NCBI RefSeq assembly: GCF_000378385.1 | Contig: NZ_KB899669.1 | Span: forward strand, 26,525-90,524 | Source: Paenibacillus daejeonensis DSM 15491 | Lineage (GTDB): Bacteria > Bacillota > Bacilli > Paenibacillales > Paenibacillaceae | Reading direction: 5' to 3' | DNA: 64,000 bases | In this document: positions 46,573 through 55,441 of the stretch, one piece after another | How positions within the stretch are numbered: position 1 is the first letter of the stretch | Layout: each line of letters opens with the position of its first letter | Translations under genes and position numbers: made by a program | The notes under the pieces: model-generated | The model's database searches: none | Told to the model about the DNA's origin: nothing | Seen by the model: only the letters and a program-made list of their open reading frames with translations

Positions 46573-47325
46573 GTGAAGGAGTATCACGGCAAGGTAGTGA
46601 TGGTTACCGGTGCTTCGCAAGGGCTAGGAAAGGCAATGGCGGAGGCCTTCGCCGAGCGAGGTGCTAAGCTCATCGTGAACAGCGTGGATCCGCCGGAGGT
46701 GCTGGAGGCGTTAGTCTCTGAGCTGCGGGCAAAAGGGGCGGCTTGCGAGGGGATAAGGGCAGACGTGAGCAAGGAGGAGGAAGTGGCGGACCTGTTCGCC
46801 CGCACTGCATCTGTGTTTGGTCGCCTAGATGTCTTGATCAATAACGCAGGCATCAGCCGTGCGGAGGCCCTAAGCGAAATCACGATGCAGAGCTGGGAGG
46901 AGGTGCTGGCTGTCAATCTGACGGGCACGTTTCTCTGCTGCAAGCACGCCATGCCAATGATGCAAGAGCAGCGCTCGGGCCGGATTATCCAGATTGCTTC
47001 GGTCGTGGCGCAGCAGGGCGCGCTGTATGGTCACGTCCACTACGCCTCCAGCAAGGCCGGACAGCTCGCCTTCACCAAAACATTGGCCCGGACAGCCGCT
47101 CCTTACGGCATCACAGTGAATGCCATTGCGCCGGGTATCATCGAGACGGAGCTGCTGCGTAGCACCCTGGGGAATCAGAAAATAGAGGCGCTATCGTCTT
47201 CCGTTCCGCTTGGTCTGGGCAATCCCCGGGATATCGCGGCAGCGGCCCTGTTTCTTGCCAGTGAAGGAGCAAGGTATATTACGGGCGCTACCCTGGATGT
47301 CAACGGCGGTATGCATATGCGTTAA
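46573..47325 (+). CDS. SDR-family oxidoreductase
   Basis: 250-residue classical short-chain dehydrogenase. The cofactor motif TGASQGLGKA begins at Thr12, NNAGISR follows, and the catalytic Tyr157-Lys161 lie in YASSKAGQLA; the C-terminus GARYITGATLDVNGG is typical. It resembles FabG/2-keto-3-deoxygluconate oxidoreductases, fitting a role after the dehydratase, but substrate is not proven. Start GTG 46573, seven bases after AGGAGG. Last gene of the carbohydrate cluster. Confidence 0.9.
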   Translation: MKEYHGKVVMVTGASQGLGKAMAEAFAERGAKLIVNSVDPPEVLEALVSELRAKGAACEGIRADVSKEEEVADLFARTASVFGRLDVLINNAGISRAEALSEITMQSWEEVLAVNLTGTFLCCKHAMPMMQEQRSGRIIQIASVVAQQGALYGHVHYASSKAGQLAFTKTLARTAAPYGITVNAIAPGIIETELLRSTLGNQKIEALSSSVPLGLGNPRDIAAAALFLASEGARYITGATLDVNGGMHMR

Positions 47326-47376
47326 GCCATCTGCCCAACGAGAGTGGCAATGGTGCTCCACTTCTGATATGCTATC

Positions 47377-47392
47377 TAGAGCGAACATTCTA
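47377..47392. promoter_or_regulatory. Putative TetR operator 1
   Basis: TAGAGCGAACATTCTA, imperfect palindrome 18 bases before the TetR gene start. It shares CnTTCTATCTA with the site at 48005-48020 in front of the MFS gene. Confidence 0.45.
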
Positions 47393-47409
47393 TCTAAGGT
47401 GGAGGACCA

Positions 47410-47946
47410 ATGAGTCAAAAACGAGCCGACTTAATCAGGACCGCTGAGCATTTGTTTTACCAGAATGGTTTCCACGCAATTGGCATCAAGCGGATTGTAA
47501 CGGAGTCGGGTATTGCCACAATGACGTTGTACAATCACTTCGCCTCCAAGGAGGAGTTGATTATCGAAGTTCTTCAGCAGCGGGAAAGCAGGTACCTGGA
47601 TCACTTGCATCGGCACCTCGGAGGGGCCGGCGAAACAGGAAGTATGCTGAAGAAACTCTGCCATGCGCATGGGCTGTGGCTACAACGGCACGAGCAGCGG
47701 GGGTGCCTGTTCCTGCGGGCAAAGGAAGAGTATAACGGTGACGCGGAGCATCCAATTGTTCAACTGGTGGATAAGCACAAGCATACGCTGCAGGAGTGGA
47801 TTCATAACTTGCACGCAGACATTACGTTTAATCAGGCATTGCAGGCTACCCTGTTGATGGAGGGAGCGACTGCCTTGGCAGAGACGTCGGGTGCCGGGCA
47901 AGCTAGCGAGCAGTTGGAGATGATCGCTGAGCAAATGTTTGCATAA
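47410..47946 (+). CDS. TetR-family transcriptional regulator
   Basis: 178-residue repressor with a TetR helix-turn-helix at the N-terminus (KRIVTESGIATMTLYNHFASKEELI, residues about 27-51) and a ligand-binding helical C-terminus. It precedes the MFS gene in the same direction. Similar palindromic sequences lie before both genes, which suggests that it represses itself and the transporter. Inducer unknown. Confidence 0.9.
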   Translation: MSQKRADLIRTAEHLFYQNGFHAIGIKRIVTESGIATMTLYNHFASKEELIIEVLQQRESRYLDHLHRHLGGAGETGSMLKKLCHAHGLWLQRHEQRGCLFLRAKEEYNGDAEHPIVQLVDKHKHTLQEWIHNLHADITFNQALQATLLMEGATALAETSGAGQASEQLEMIAEQMFA

Positions 47947-47962
47947 TTGAACAAACGGACAA

Positions 47963-47996
47963 CCGGGGCTCCTCCCAGCGGCCCGGCTTTTTTTTA
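47963..47996 (+). terminator. Terminator after TetR gene
   Basis: CCGGGGC and GGCCCGG form an imperfect stem followed by eight or more T. Confidence 0.75.
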
Positions 47997-48004
47997 ATTG
48001 GTAG

Positions 48005-48020
48005 TATAATGATCGTTCTA
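48005..48020. promoter_or_regulatory. Putative TetR operator 2
   Basis: TATAATGATCGTTCTA, including a -10-like TATAAT, followed by TCTAGATGG. Related to operator 1. Confidence 0.4.
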
Positions 48021-48039
48021 TCTAGATGGGAGTGCTGTT

Positions 48040-49161
48040 ATGAAACGTATTGTACTGACCGGCACGGTCTTTATTGCCATCACCTATGCGCTGGGAAGGT
48101 TCAGCTATGGATTGTTTATGCCCGAGATTAGCGCCGCGTTGAGGCTCTCCGAAGCGAGTAGCGGATCGATAGCTTCAATGGCCTATGCGGGCTATTGTCT
48201 AGCCCTCCTTACGGCTTCATCTCTTGTGCGGTGGGGCGGCGGCCGGGGGACGCTGCAGCTTGCGGGTGTTTGTGTACTACTGGGTTTGCTGCTGATTGGC
48301 ACAGCAGGTCATGGGTTGAGTCTGGCCGTCGGGCTCGCACTGACAGGCTTGAGCTCAGGCTGGGCCTCTCCCGCTTATGGGGAGGTGGTCCATTCTGGCC
48401 TACAGCCCGAACAACACGGCCGGGGCAATGCCTGGATCAATAGCGGGACTAGTTGGGGACTGGTTGTGCTGGGACCCATTGCGTACTTCTTTAGTGCAGA
48501 ATGGCGCTTCGCCTACTTGGGATTTGCGGTGCTTGCAGCCTTAGCAATTCTCATGCAGTGGAGACTTCTTCCTCAAGCACGGGCACAAGAAAACCGGTCA
48601 GCTCCCGGGGTGCCGAGCCGATTGTGGCGCACGGGCGGCAGATTAATGGGGGCCGCATTTGCGGTGGGGGCGGCTTCGGCCGTCTACTGGACCTTTGCCC
48701 GCAGCATGTGGCAAGCCTGGCACGGACTTACGGGCGACAGCGCCGCTTTCCTGTGGCTGCTAATGGGCGTGTCCGGCATTTTGGGTGGCTTTGCGGGTGT
48801 GGTGGTGGAACGTTTCGGCCAAGGGGCAGCATATCGCTGGGGTGTAGGGATTCTGATGCTATCCATCTGTGGAATCACATTGTCCGGGCTGCCGGTTCTT
48901 ATGTTGTCTGCTATTTTGTTCGGGATTGCTTATATATTCTTGACGGGTATATTTATTGTATGGGGGACGAGATGCTTTCCCCGGCATGCCGCCTTCGGTA
49001 TTAGCCTAGCTTTTCTGATGCTTGGGGTAGGCCAGTTCGGGGGGAGCATGGCCGCTGGTGTACTCATTGAGGCCACTTCCTATGCGGTCGCCTTTCTGAG
49101 CTTTGGCCTCTTCGGACTGGCGGGTCTCGCCATTCGTCCAACCGTGCCAAGAAGTGACTAG
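48040..49161 (+). CDS. MFS transporter, YbfB-like
   Basis: 373-residue inner-membrane transporter with about 12 short helices and the family start TYALGRFSYGLFMPEISAAL. It resembles the YbfB/MFS_4 group. Substrate unknown. It starts at ATG with GGGAG upstream and is probably regulated by the TetR gene before it. Confidence 0.88.
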   Translation: MKRIVLTGTVFIAITYALGRFSYGLFMPEISAALRLSEASSGSIASMAYAGYCLALLTASSLVRWGGGRGTLQLAGVCVLLGLLLIGTAGHGLSLAVGLALTGLSSGWASPAYGEVVHSGLQPEQHGRGNAWINSGTSWGLVVLGPIAYFFSAEWRFAYLGFAVLAALAILMQWRLLPQARAQENRSAPGVPSRLWRTGGRLMGAAFAVGAASAVYWTFARSMWQAWHGLTGDSAAFLWLLMGVSGILGGFAGVVVERFGQGAAYRWGVGILMLSICGITLSGLPVLMLSAILFGIAYIFLTGIFIVWGTRCFPRHAAFGISLAFLMLGVGQFGGSMAAGVLIEATSYAVAFLSFGLFGLAGLAIRPTVPRSD

Positions 49162-49170
49162 CTGCCGCGG

Positions 49171-49626
49171 TTAGTCCCAATTATTGAACACCAGATCCTC
49201 TACGGATCTCGGCTGCCAGTAACGCGCTTGCTTCAGCTCGGCAGCGTCCAGCCGGCTCATAACTTCCTGCGTCAGGTGCTCCTCCAGCATTTCATGACTG
49301 AGCAATGTATAACCGAGGGCGTTCGGGTCCCGGTAGAGCGAGTCCAGCTCGGCTTGCGTCAAGTAACCGAAATGGCTCTTTGGCGATTCCCGGCGAATGG
49401 CTGCGATCGGGTAATAGGCATTCAGAAAAAAGCTCCATTCCTCCTCGCCATAACGGACCAGAAACCAATAGTAGTTTTTGCCGGTCAGATCGATATCCTC
49501 CCATGTGAGCACGAGCTGTCCAGGATCTGTGCCGTGTACGAAGCTCAAGAAAGAATTGGCATGCAGCGGCGTAAGCCGTTGCCCTGGATCTGCGAAGCCG
49601 GTAATGCCGCGTTTGATGTAATCCAA
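49171..49626 (-). CDS. Hypothetical protein
   Basis: 152-residue soluble protein (LDYIKRGITGFADPGQRL...), family not recognised. It contains an aromatic stretch NYYWFLVRYGEEEWSFFLNA and an acidic C-terminus. I start it at TTG 49626, with AGGTG about nine bases upstream; the longer frame to 49704 would translate through the terminator of the upstream gene. It is convergent with the MFS gene. Confidence 0.6.
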   Translation of the reverse strand: MDYIKRGITGFADPGQRLTPLHANSFLSFVHGTDPGQLVLTWEDIDLTGKNYYWFLVRYGEEEWSFFLNAYYPIAAIRRESPKSHFGYLTQAELDSLYRDPNALGYTLLSHEMLEEHLTQEVMSRLDAAELKQARYWQPRSVEDLVFNNWD

Positions 49627-49666
49627 TGTAAAGTCACCTCGCTTTGATCGGGTAGAATAGGCACAG

Positions 49667-49702
49667 CAAAAGAGGGCGAAGGGGATGGCCCCTTCAGCCC
49701 TC
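49667..49702 (-). terminator. Terminator after Gfo/Idh/MocA gene
   Basis: On the minus strand GAGGGCTGAAGGGG-CCAT-CCCCTTCGCCCTC forms a strong stem followed by TTTTG. Confidence 0.8.
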
Positions 49703-49711
49703 ATGCTGTTC

Positions 49712-50704
49712 TTAAGCCTGATCGGCCTCGTAACGTAGTCCCCATTGGGCGCGAATGGCGTCCAGCGTTCCCATGATGGCTTGCGTCTCCGCTAGCGGCA
49801 TGATGTCCGACTCCAGCTTGCCAGCGCGAATGGCCTGCATGGCTGCCTCCGCCTCGAAATTATAGCCTTGCATCTCACGACCGTCGTTAAAGTGCTCGGG
49901 ATCTTGTCCGCTCACATGCAGTGATGCTGACTTGCCGAACAGGAAGTTCGGGATATGGATATAACCTTTCGTACCGTAAATATAGGCGTCATTCACCATC
50001 CCCAATTGCACCGCGCTGTTCAGGACAGCGGACCGTCCGCCTTCATACTCGAAGAGCAGGGAGAACTGCTCATCAACCCCTGTCTTGCCAATGTTAGCTA
50101 CGCTTTGAATCGATTTTGGCTGTGTGCCAAAAATCATCGATGCAAAGGAAACCGGGTAGATGCCAGCATCGAGCAAAGCACCGCCGCCTTTATTGGGATC
50201 CAGCAAGCGGCTCTCGGGCTGCCAGCCAATGTTGAAGCCGAAATCAGCCTTCAGCATCCGAACCTCGCCAATCTTCTCACTCGCCAGCCATTCTCTAACC
50301 TTGACGATTGGGGGCAGGAAGCGGGTCCACATGGCTTCCATCAGGAAGACATTGTTTTCTTTGGCGACCTGGATCAGCTCGGCGGCTTCGGCTTCGTTCA
50401 TCGTAAATGGCTTCTCGCAGATGACCGCTTTGCCGGCACGCAACAGGATAAGTGCATTATCTTTATGTACAGGATGCAAGGTGCCGACATACACGATCTG
50501 AACGTCCGAATCCTGGGCCAGCTCCTCAAGGCTTCCGTAGGCGCGCGGGATGTTAAATTCCTGGGCGAAGGCTTCAGCTTTGTCTGCGCTTCTGCCGCCT
50601 ACCGCCAGTAGTTCTGCCCCTTCGGCGAACTTCAGATCCGTGGCAAATTTCTTGGAAATGTTGCCTGGACCGAAGATGCCCCATTTCACTACTTCGACTG
50701 TCAT
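49712..50704 (-). CDS. Gfo/Idh/MocA-family oxidoreductase
   Basis: 330-residue NAD(P)-dependent sugar oxidoreductase. The Rossmann motif is WGIFGPGNISKKFATDL, and GKAVICEKPFTMNEAEA holds the conserved EKP lysine. The C-terminal alpha/beta domain is complete. It is closer to the dihydrodiol dehydrogenase/xylose dehydrogenase branch than to inositol dehydrogenase, by its N-terminus. Divergent from the alpha-galactosidase gene. Confidence 0.9.
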   Translation of the reverse strand: MTVEVVKWGIFGPGNISKKFATDLKFAEGAELLAVGGRSADKAEAFAQEFNIPRAYGSLEELAQDSDVQIVYVGTLHPVHKDNALILLRAGKAVICEKPFTMNEAEAAELIQVAKENNVFLMEAMWTRFLPPIVKVREWLASEKIGEVRMLKADFGFNIGWQPESRLLDPNKGGGALLDAGIYPVSFASMIFGTQPKSIQSVANIGKTGVDEQFSLLFEYEGGRSAVLNSAVQLGMVNDAYIYGTKGYIHIPNFLFGKSASLHVSGQDPEHFNDGREMQGYNFEAEAAMQAIRAGKLESDIMPLAETQAIMGTLDAIRAQWGLRYEADQA

Positions 50705-50921
50705 GGCTGTCTTTCAGCTCCTTTTTTGAATTCAATTCTTGTTCCTGTATAATACTTTACCACAGGAGTGTCGTCTCGTGTGCAGTGCTCGTTTTTTGCA
50801 TAAGAAAAACTACATTTGTCCATATATCCGCCGCTTTTCGCCATGTGCCCCCGCCCATCAGAATCGCTATAATGAAGACGTATGAACCGATTATACTATT
50901 CACATTTCGTAGGAGGTTTTT

Positions 50922-53120
50922 ATGCCTATCCATTTCGATAAAGAATCGCGAGTCTTTCATCTGTCCAACGAACGGATCAGCTATGTGCTGCAGCTTGTCA
51001 AAACGGGTGTCCCTGCTCACGTTTACTGGGGACGCAAGGTCAAGGATGGCCAACTGGCAACCCTGATTCCTTATCAAGAGCGTAGCTCCTTCTCCCCGAA
51101 CCCATTCGCGGAGGACCGCACGGTCTCGTTTGATGCCTTGCCGCTAGAGTATCCGGTCTATGGCACGGGCGATTTCCGTCATCCAGCGTATCAGGTACAG
51201 CTGCCAAACGGTTCGACGATTACCGAAGCTGTCTATCGCACGCATCGCATCTATGCTGGCAAACCGCAGCTGGAAGAACTCCCTGCTACGTATGTCGAGC
51301 AGGACGGCGAAGCCACAACGTTGGAGCTGGATCTAGTGGATGAGCAAGCGGGCTTGTCCATTACACTGATCTATACGATCTTCGAACAGCTGGATGTGAT
51401 TGCCCGCTCGGTTCGTTTTGCCAATGAAGGCGGCGGCAACCTGAAGCTGCTGACAGCGCTCAGCGCTGGCGTGGACTTCCGTACCTCCGATTATGAAATG
51501 GTGCATCTGGCAGGTGCCTGGGCCAACGAGCGTCATATGCAACGACGGCAGCTCGCACCAGGCTTGCAGAGCATCGGCAGCAGCCGTGGCTCCAGCAGTC
51601 ACAACCACAATCCGTTTGTGGCATTGCTGCAGAATGGTGCCGATGAGGATCATGGCGATGTGTATGGCTTCAGTTTGGTGTACAGCGGCAACTTCACCGC
51701 ACAGGTTGAGGTGGAGCAATACGGGACAACCCGGGTGACGATGGGGATTAATCCGTTTGACTTCAGCTGGCTGCTGGAGCCGGGCGAGTCCTTCCAGACG
51801 CCGGAGGCTGTGCTGGTCTATTCGGCCGAGGGACTGGGCGGCATGTCGCGCACGTATCACCGGCTGTACCGGACACGGCTGTGCCGGGGCGAGTTCCGCG
51901 ACAAGAGCCGTCCGATCCTGGTCAACAACTGGGAAGCGACGTATTTCAACTTCAACGCCGACAAGATCGAGCAGATCGCCAAGGCGGGCAGTGAGCTGGG
52001 CATTGAGTTGTTCGTGCTCGATGACGGCTGGTTTGGCAAGCGCGACAAGGATAACAGCTCGCTGGGTGACTGGGTCGTAGACCGCGCCAAGCTGCCGGGC
52101 GGCCTGGATGATCTCGCGCAGCGGGTGCGCAACCTGGACATGCAGTTCGGCCTCTGGTTCGAGCCGGAGATGGTGTCGCCGGATAGCGATCTGTACCGCA
52201 AAAATCCCGACTGGTGCCTGCATGTGCCGGACCGTCGCAGAACCGAGGGACGCCAGCAGCTGATCCTGGACTTCTCGCGTCCAGAGGTATGCGAGGCCAT
52301 CCGCACGATGGTGGCGGATATTCTGCGCAGCGCGCCGATCACTTACGTCAAGTGGGACATGAACCGCAATATGACGGAGATTGGCTCGGCAGCACTGCCA
52401 GCAGAACGTCAACGCGAGACGGCGCATCGCTATATGCTGGGACTGTACAGTGTGCTGGAGCAGCTGACGTCGGAGTTCCCGCACATCCTGTTCGAGAGCT
52501 GCTCGGGCGGCGGCGGACGCTTCGACCCGGGTATGCTCTACTACATGCCGCAAACCTGGACGAGCGACAACACGGACGCGATCAGCCGTCTGCACATTCA
52601 ATATGGTACATCGCTCGTATATCCGATCAGCTCGATGGGGGCGCACGTCTCGGCTGTGCCGAACCATCAGGTACACCGGATGACCTCGCTGGAAATGCGC
52701 GGCCTGGTGGCGATGTCCGGCAATTTCGGCTACGAGCTGGATCTGACGAAGTTCACGGAAGAAGAGCGTACGCTCGTCAAGCAGCAGGTAGAGCAGTACA
52801 AGGCTTTCCGTCCGCTCGCGCAATTCGGTGATTTCTACCGTCTGCGCAGCCCGTTCGAGGGCAACGAGGCAGCCTGGATGTTCGTCTCCGAGGACAAATC
52901 AGAAGCGGCCGTGTTCTACTTCCGCGTGCTGGCCCAGCCGAATGCGCCGTTTGCGTGGCTGCGCCTCAAGGGGCTGCTGCCGGAGGCGGATTACGCGCTG
53001 GCGGGTGAGGAAGCGGAGGCAGCCGTGTACGGCGGGGACCATCTGATGTACGCTGGCCTGCAAGTACCGCGCCTGACCGGAGACTACCAGGGCCACATGT
53101 GGCATTTCAAGCGGAAGTAA
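50922..53120 (+). CDS. Alpha-galactosidase, GH36
   Basis: 732-residue cytoplasmic enzyme that removes terminal alpha-galactose from raffinose-type oligosaccharides or galactomannan fragments. N-terminal beta-supersandwich, TIM barrel and C-terminal beta domain are all present. The nucleophile is Asp479 (YVKWDMNRNM) and acid/base Asp549 (WTSDNTDAI); CSGGGGRFDPGM is also characteristic. Length matches the tetrameric RafA/AgaB-type enzymes (about 730). AGGAGG precedes the ATG. Likely regulated separately from the main cluster. Confidence 0.95.
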   Translation: MPIHFDKESRVFHLSNERISYVLQLVKTGVPAHVYWGRKVKDGQLATLIPYQERSSFSPNPFAEDRTVSFDALPLEYPVYGTGDFRHPAYQVQLPNGSTITEAVYRTHRIYAGKPQLEELPATYVEQDGEATTLELDLVDEQAGLSITLIYTIFEQLDVIARSVRFANEGGGNLKLLTALSAGVDFRTSDYEMVHLAGAWANERHMQRRQLAPGLQSIGSSRGSSSHNHNPFVALLQNGADEDHGDVYGFSLVYSGNFTAQVEVEQYGTTRVTMGINPFDFSWLLEPGESFQTPEAVLVYSAEGLGGMSRTYHRLYRTRLCRGEFRDKSRPILVNNWEATYFNFNADKIEQIAKAGSELGIELFVLDDGWFGKRDKDNSSLGDWVVDRAKLPGGLDDLAQRVRNLDMQFGLWFEPEMVSPDSDLYRKNPDWCLHVPDRRRTEGRQQLILDFSRPEVCEAIRTMVADILRSAPITYVKWDMNRNMTEIGSAALPAERQRETAHRYMLGLYSVLEQLTSEFPHILFESCSGGGGRFDPGMLYYMPQTWTSDNTDAISRLHIQYGTSLVYPISSMGAHVSAVPNHQVHRMTSLEMRGLVAMSGNFGYELDLTKFTEEERTLVKQQVEQYKAFRPLAQFGDFYRLRSPFEGNEAAWMFVSEDKSEAAVFYFRVLAQPNAPFAWLRLKGLLPEADYALAGEEAEAAVYGGDHLMYAGLQVPRLTGDYQGHMWHFKRK

Positions 53121-53139
53121 CTCATATAGAGACATGAGA

Positions 53140-53177
53140 GAAGCCTGTCGGGGCAAGGGGCCCGGCAGGCTTCTTTT
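53140..53177 (+). terminator. Terminator after alpha-galactosidase
   Basis: GAAGCCTGTCGGG and CCCGGCAGGCTTC form a long stem with loop GCAAGGGG-like sequence, followed by TTTT. Confidence 0.9.
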
Positions 53178-53296
53178 GCTGTGCGATGTGGCGGAACCAT
53201 GTAACCTGACTCACTCCCAAGCACCCGAAGCACCCGGTAGAGCCAACCCCTGCACCCTAGTAGAGTCAACTCTTACAGTCACACCACATGCGTAGG

Positions 53297-53500
53297 AATA
53301 ACTGCCGAAAGGCAGGTGAAAGAGCTTGTCAGGCCCACCTCGGTGTGTAATAACAGCCAAAAGGCAGTTGGATGTAGTCGAAGGCGAGCCACGGGGCGAA
53401 ATAACTACCAAAAGGCAGTTGGATGCAGCAGCTGACTAGCCCCTTCGCCCAATTACTTCCAAAAAGCAGCAGGATGGGCCGGTGACTTGGTCAGAAGAGG
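53297..53500. repeat. Four 51/52-bp repeats with small hairpin
   Basis: Units start at 53297, 53349, 53400 and 53451. Consensus start is AATAACTGCCAAAAGGCAGT followed by TGGATG. CTGCC/GGCAG gives a small hairpin in each; the fourth is degenerate. The remaining 25 bases of each unit diverge. Confidence 0.8.
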
Positions 53501-53566
53501 GGGCGCACTCGGGGCATCGATAGTTGGTGACAACTTAACGCTCAGTGAATATGGGAGCATGGAGAC

Positions 53567-53690
53567 AAACACGAAAAATCGCATATATTTGGCGGAAATC
53601 GGCAGATTTTCGTAAATAAACACGATATTTCATATATATTTGTCCAAAAGTTGTGATTCTCGCGAAATATACTCGAAAATTCGTGTTTAT
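53567..53690. repeat. AT-rich repeats, two direct at 51 bp and one inverted
   Basis: AAACACGA starts at 53567 and 53618 and is followed by an ATATATTTG-type block; an inverted copy ends at 53688 (CGTGTTT). Sequence differs from the neighbouring 51/52-bp family. Nothing else is seen in 53501-53758. Confidence 0.7.
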
Positions 53691-53758
53691 TGCTGGCTCG
53701 CTTTGCTTCATCCGTAGGGTTACCGAGACTCCACGATAATCCGCCAGATAACGCGAGA

Positions 53759-54457
53759 TTAATGGTCGGGAAGCGGATCTTGAACGGGTTCACCGCATTT
53801 GATGGGCATTTGCTCCGTTACACCAGTCAAATCGGAGGCGAAATCCACAGGGGCGTCGCCGGATATTAGCTGAATCCGTTCGATAAACCTCTGCTTATCC
53901 AGGATTTGCGTCGTCGCAGCCCTTTCTCCTGGCGCGGGCTGGAGCTCGGACATACTGACGTCTACGAAGCCCATTTTCTCAACCGTCTCGTTGCCCAAGT
54001 CCTTGTACATATTGCTCTCTTCCCCCTGAATCCAATAGAGGTTGGGATAATGCTCGGATGATGGGCCGACGGCTTTTTTCAGAAACAAAATATACCGATC
54101 CCCTTGCTCGAACAAGGGATTATCATTAAACAACATGCGATCGTTTCCTTGCTGCATCACATGAATGACGTCCGACTCCAACCCGTGATCCTGCTTTTGG
54201 GTGCTTACGATATGTGCTTCGAAAATACTTTTTGGCGTGGGATGAGAGAGTCCGTCATCTTGCTTCTCGATGATCTCAACCTCAACGATTAGATCGGCCA
54301 AGGCTACACCTTCCTCGAACGGGAACACTTCCACTCCGCCATAAAATGATGATTGGTATTCACTCACACTCTGCTCCGGCAGACTCACCTGACCAGCCTC
54401 AGACGCGCCTCCCAGCAAGAGCGGGACGGCCAACAGACACACAGCTAGCTTACGCAT
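53759..54457 (-). CDS. Secreted protein of unknown function
   Basis: 232-residue protein with a cleavable signal peptide (MRKLAVCLLAVPLLLGGASEAG) and no lipobox, membrane anchor or wall signal, so probably released or loosely attached. The mature part is acidic, with a beta-rich section about 60-140 (IVEVEIIEKQDDG, DRYILFLKK). I do not recognise the family. Start ATG 54457 has AAGGAGG nine bases upstream; a TTG three codons earlier would leave no spacing. Confidence 0.7.
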   Translation of the reverse strand: MRKLAVCLLAVPLLLGGASEAGQVSLPEQSVSEYQSSFYGGVEVFPFEEGVALADLIVEVEIIEKQDDGLSHPTPKSIFEAHIVSTQKQDHGLESDVIHVMQQGNDRMLFNDNPLFEQGDRYILFLKKAVGPSSEHYPNLYWIQGEESNMYKDLGNETVEKMGFVDVSMSELQPAPGERAATTQILDKQRFIERIQLISGDAPVDFASDLTGVTEQMPIKCGEPVQDPLPDH

Positions 54458-54559
54458 GGCACTCAACCTCCTTCTAGATAGGCTGCGAGCAGCACTGTCC
54501 TTGTAGACGTGCCTATACCCGCTAAGGTTTCACTCCTTTCCCACATTTAGGTATATATC

Positions 54560-54599
54560 AAAAAAACTGAGCCGCGCTTCCCGCAGGAAACGGACTCAG
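54560..54599 (-). terminator. Terminator overlapping the end of AraC gene
   Basis: On the minus strand CTGAG-T-CCG ... CGG-CTCAG forms a stem followed by seven T. It starts at the stop codon of the gene ending at 54596. Confidence 0.8.
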
Positions 54600-55441
54600 G
54601 CTTTGCGGACGGCGCTTGGTGTACACCGCTTTAGACGCTTGAACATGCGGCCGAAATACGTGAGGTTGCTGTAACCGACACGCTCTGCCACTGTGGCGAC
54701 CGGGTCGTCGCTCTCCAGCAGCAGCCGATGGGCTTCGTTGATTCGCAGCAGGTGCATGTAATCAATGAGCGAGGTGCCAGTCAGCTGTTTGAATCGTTTG
54801 CAGAAATGGTTGGGACTAAGGCTGACGCGAGAAGCGGCATCCGCGACAGTCATCGGTTCATGATAGTGCTGGCGAATATGGAGCAGCAGCTCGGTGAACG
54901 GGTGGTCCACATGAGGCCGGTGCGCGCCGGGTGCTTCCTGCTGCCGGGAGTATCGGAACATCAAGCCGAAGATCCGGTAGAGCTCTGCCTTGACGAACAG
55001 TTCGAAGCCGGGAGGCTTGGATTTGAACTCGGTGACGAGCGCCCCGAATGCCTGACTGACGGGAGCCGTGAACGGATTGTCCTGCTTCAGCAGCTGAGGC
55101 AGCTCCATCCGATGGTTGAAGTAGGGGGTAAAATAGTCCATCTCTGTACTGTCCAGTCCGCCGCTCCGTACGAGCACCTCGTTAAAAACGATACAGACCA
55201 TCTGCGTGTCTGGCTCAAGCGCCTGGGCCGCGTGCAGCTGCCGGGAATGGACGATCGCCAGCTCCCCCTCATGCAGCTCGGAGTGAGCACCGTCGAGCTG
55301 AAGCTGGATGCGTCCGCTTTTGACATACAGCCATTCGATATGGTCGTGCCAGTGCGGCGGGATGCGCGTTGTGAAGAAGACATTCATCGGAAACGTCTTA
55401 TCAGGGAACATCGTTTGTTCCCGCAATGAGCGGTCGGTCAA
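54596..55441 (-). CDS. AraC-family transcriptional regulator
   Basis: 281-residue regulator with N-terminal cupin (IPPHWHDHIEWLYVKSGRIQ, SRQLHAAQAL) and C-terminal double helix-turn-helix (VADAASRVSLSPNHFCKRFK, VATVAERVGYSNLTYFGRMF). Start TTG 55441 follows GGAAGGAG at nine bases; an ATG ten codons later lacks a good site. Divergent from the isomerase/Gfo-Idh operon at 55641, which it probably controls. Confidence 0.9.
   Translation of the reverse strand: MTDRSLREQTMFPDKTFPMNVFFTTRIPPHWHDHIEWLYVKSGRIQLQLDGAHSELHEGELAIVHSRQLHAAQALEPDTQMVCIVFNEVLVRSGGLDSTEMDYFTPYFNHRMELPQLLKQDNPFTAPVSQAFGALVTEFKSKPPGFELFVKAELYRIFGLMFRYSRQQEAPGAHRPHVDHPFTELLLHIRQHYHEPMTVADAASRVSLSPNHFCKRFKQLTGTSLIDYMHLLRINEAHRLLLESDDPVATVAERVGYSNLTYFGRMFKRLKRCTPSAVRKA

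Noticed and set aside
49627-49704. N-terminal extension of the hypothetical protein ending at 49171
   Set aside because: It would translate through a strong terminator hairpin, and the TTG at 49626 has a usable ribosome binding site.
51333-52823. 496-residue open frame antisense to the alpha-galactosidase gene
   Set aside because: Shadow of a clearly recognised GH36 gene.
53297-53500. CRISPR array
   Set aside because: Only four imperfect units, conserved part and variable part are not sharply separated, and no cas genes are near.
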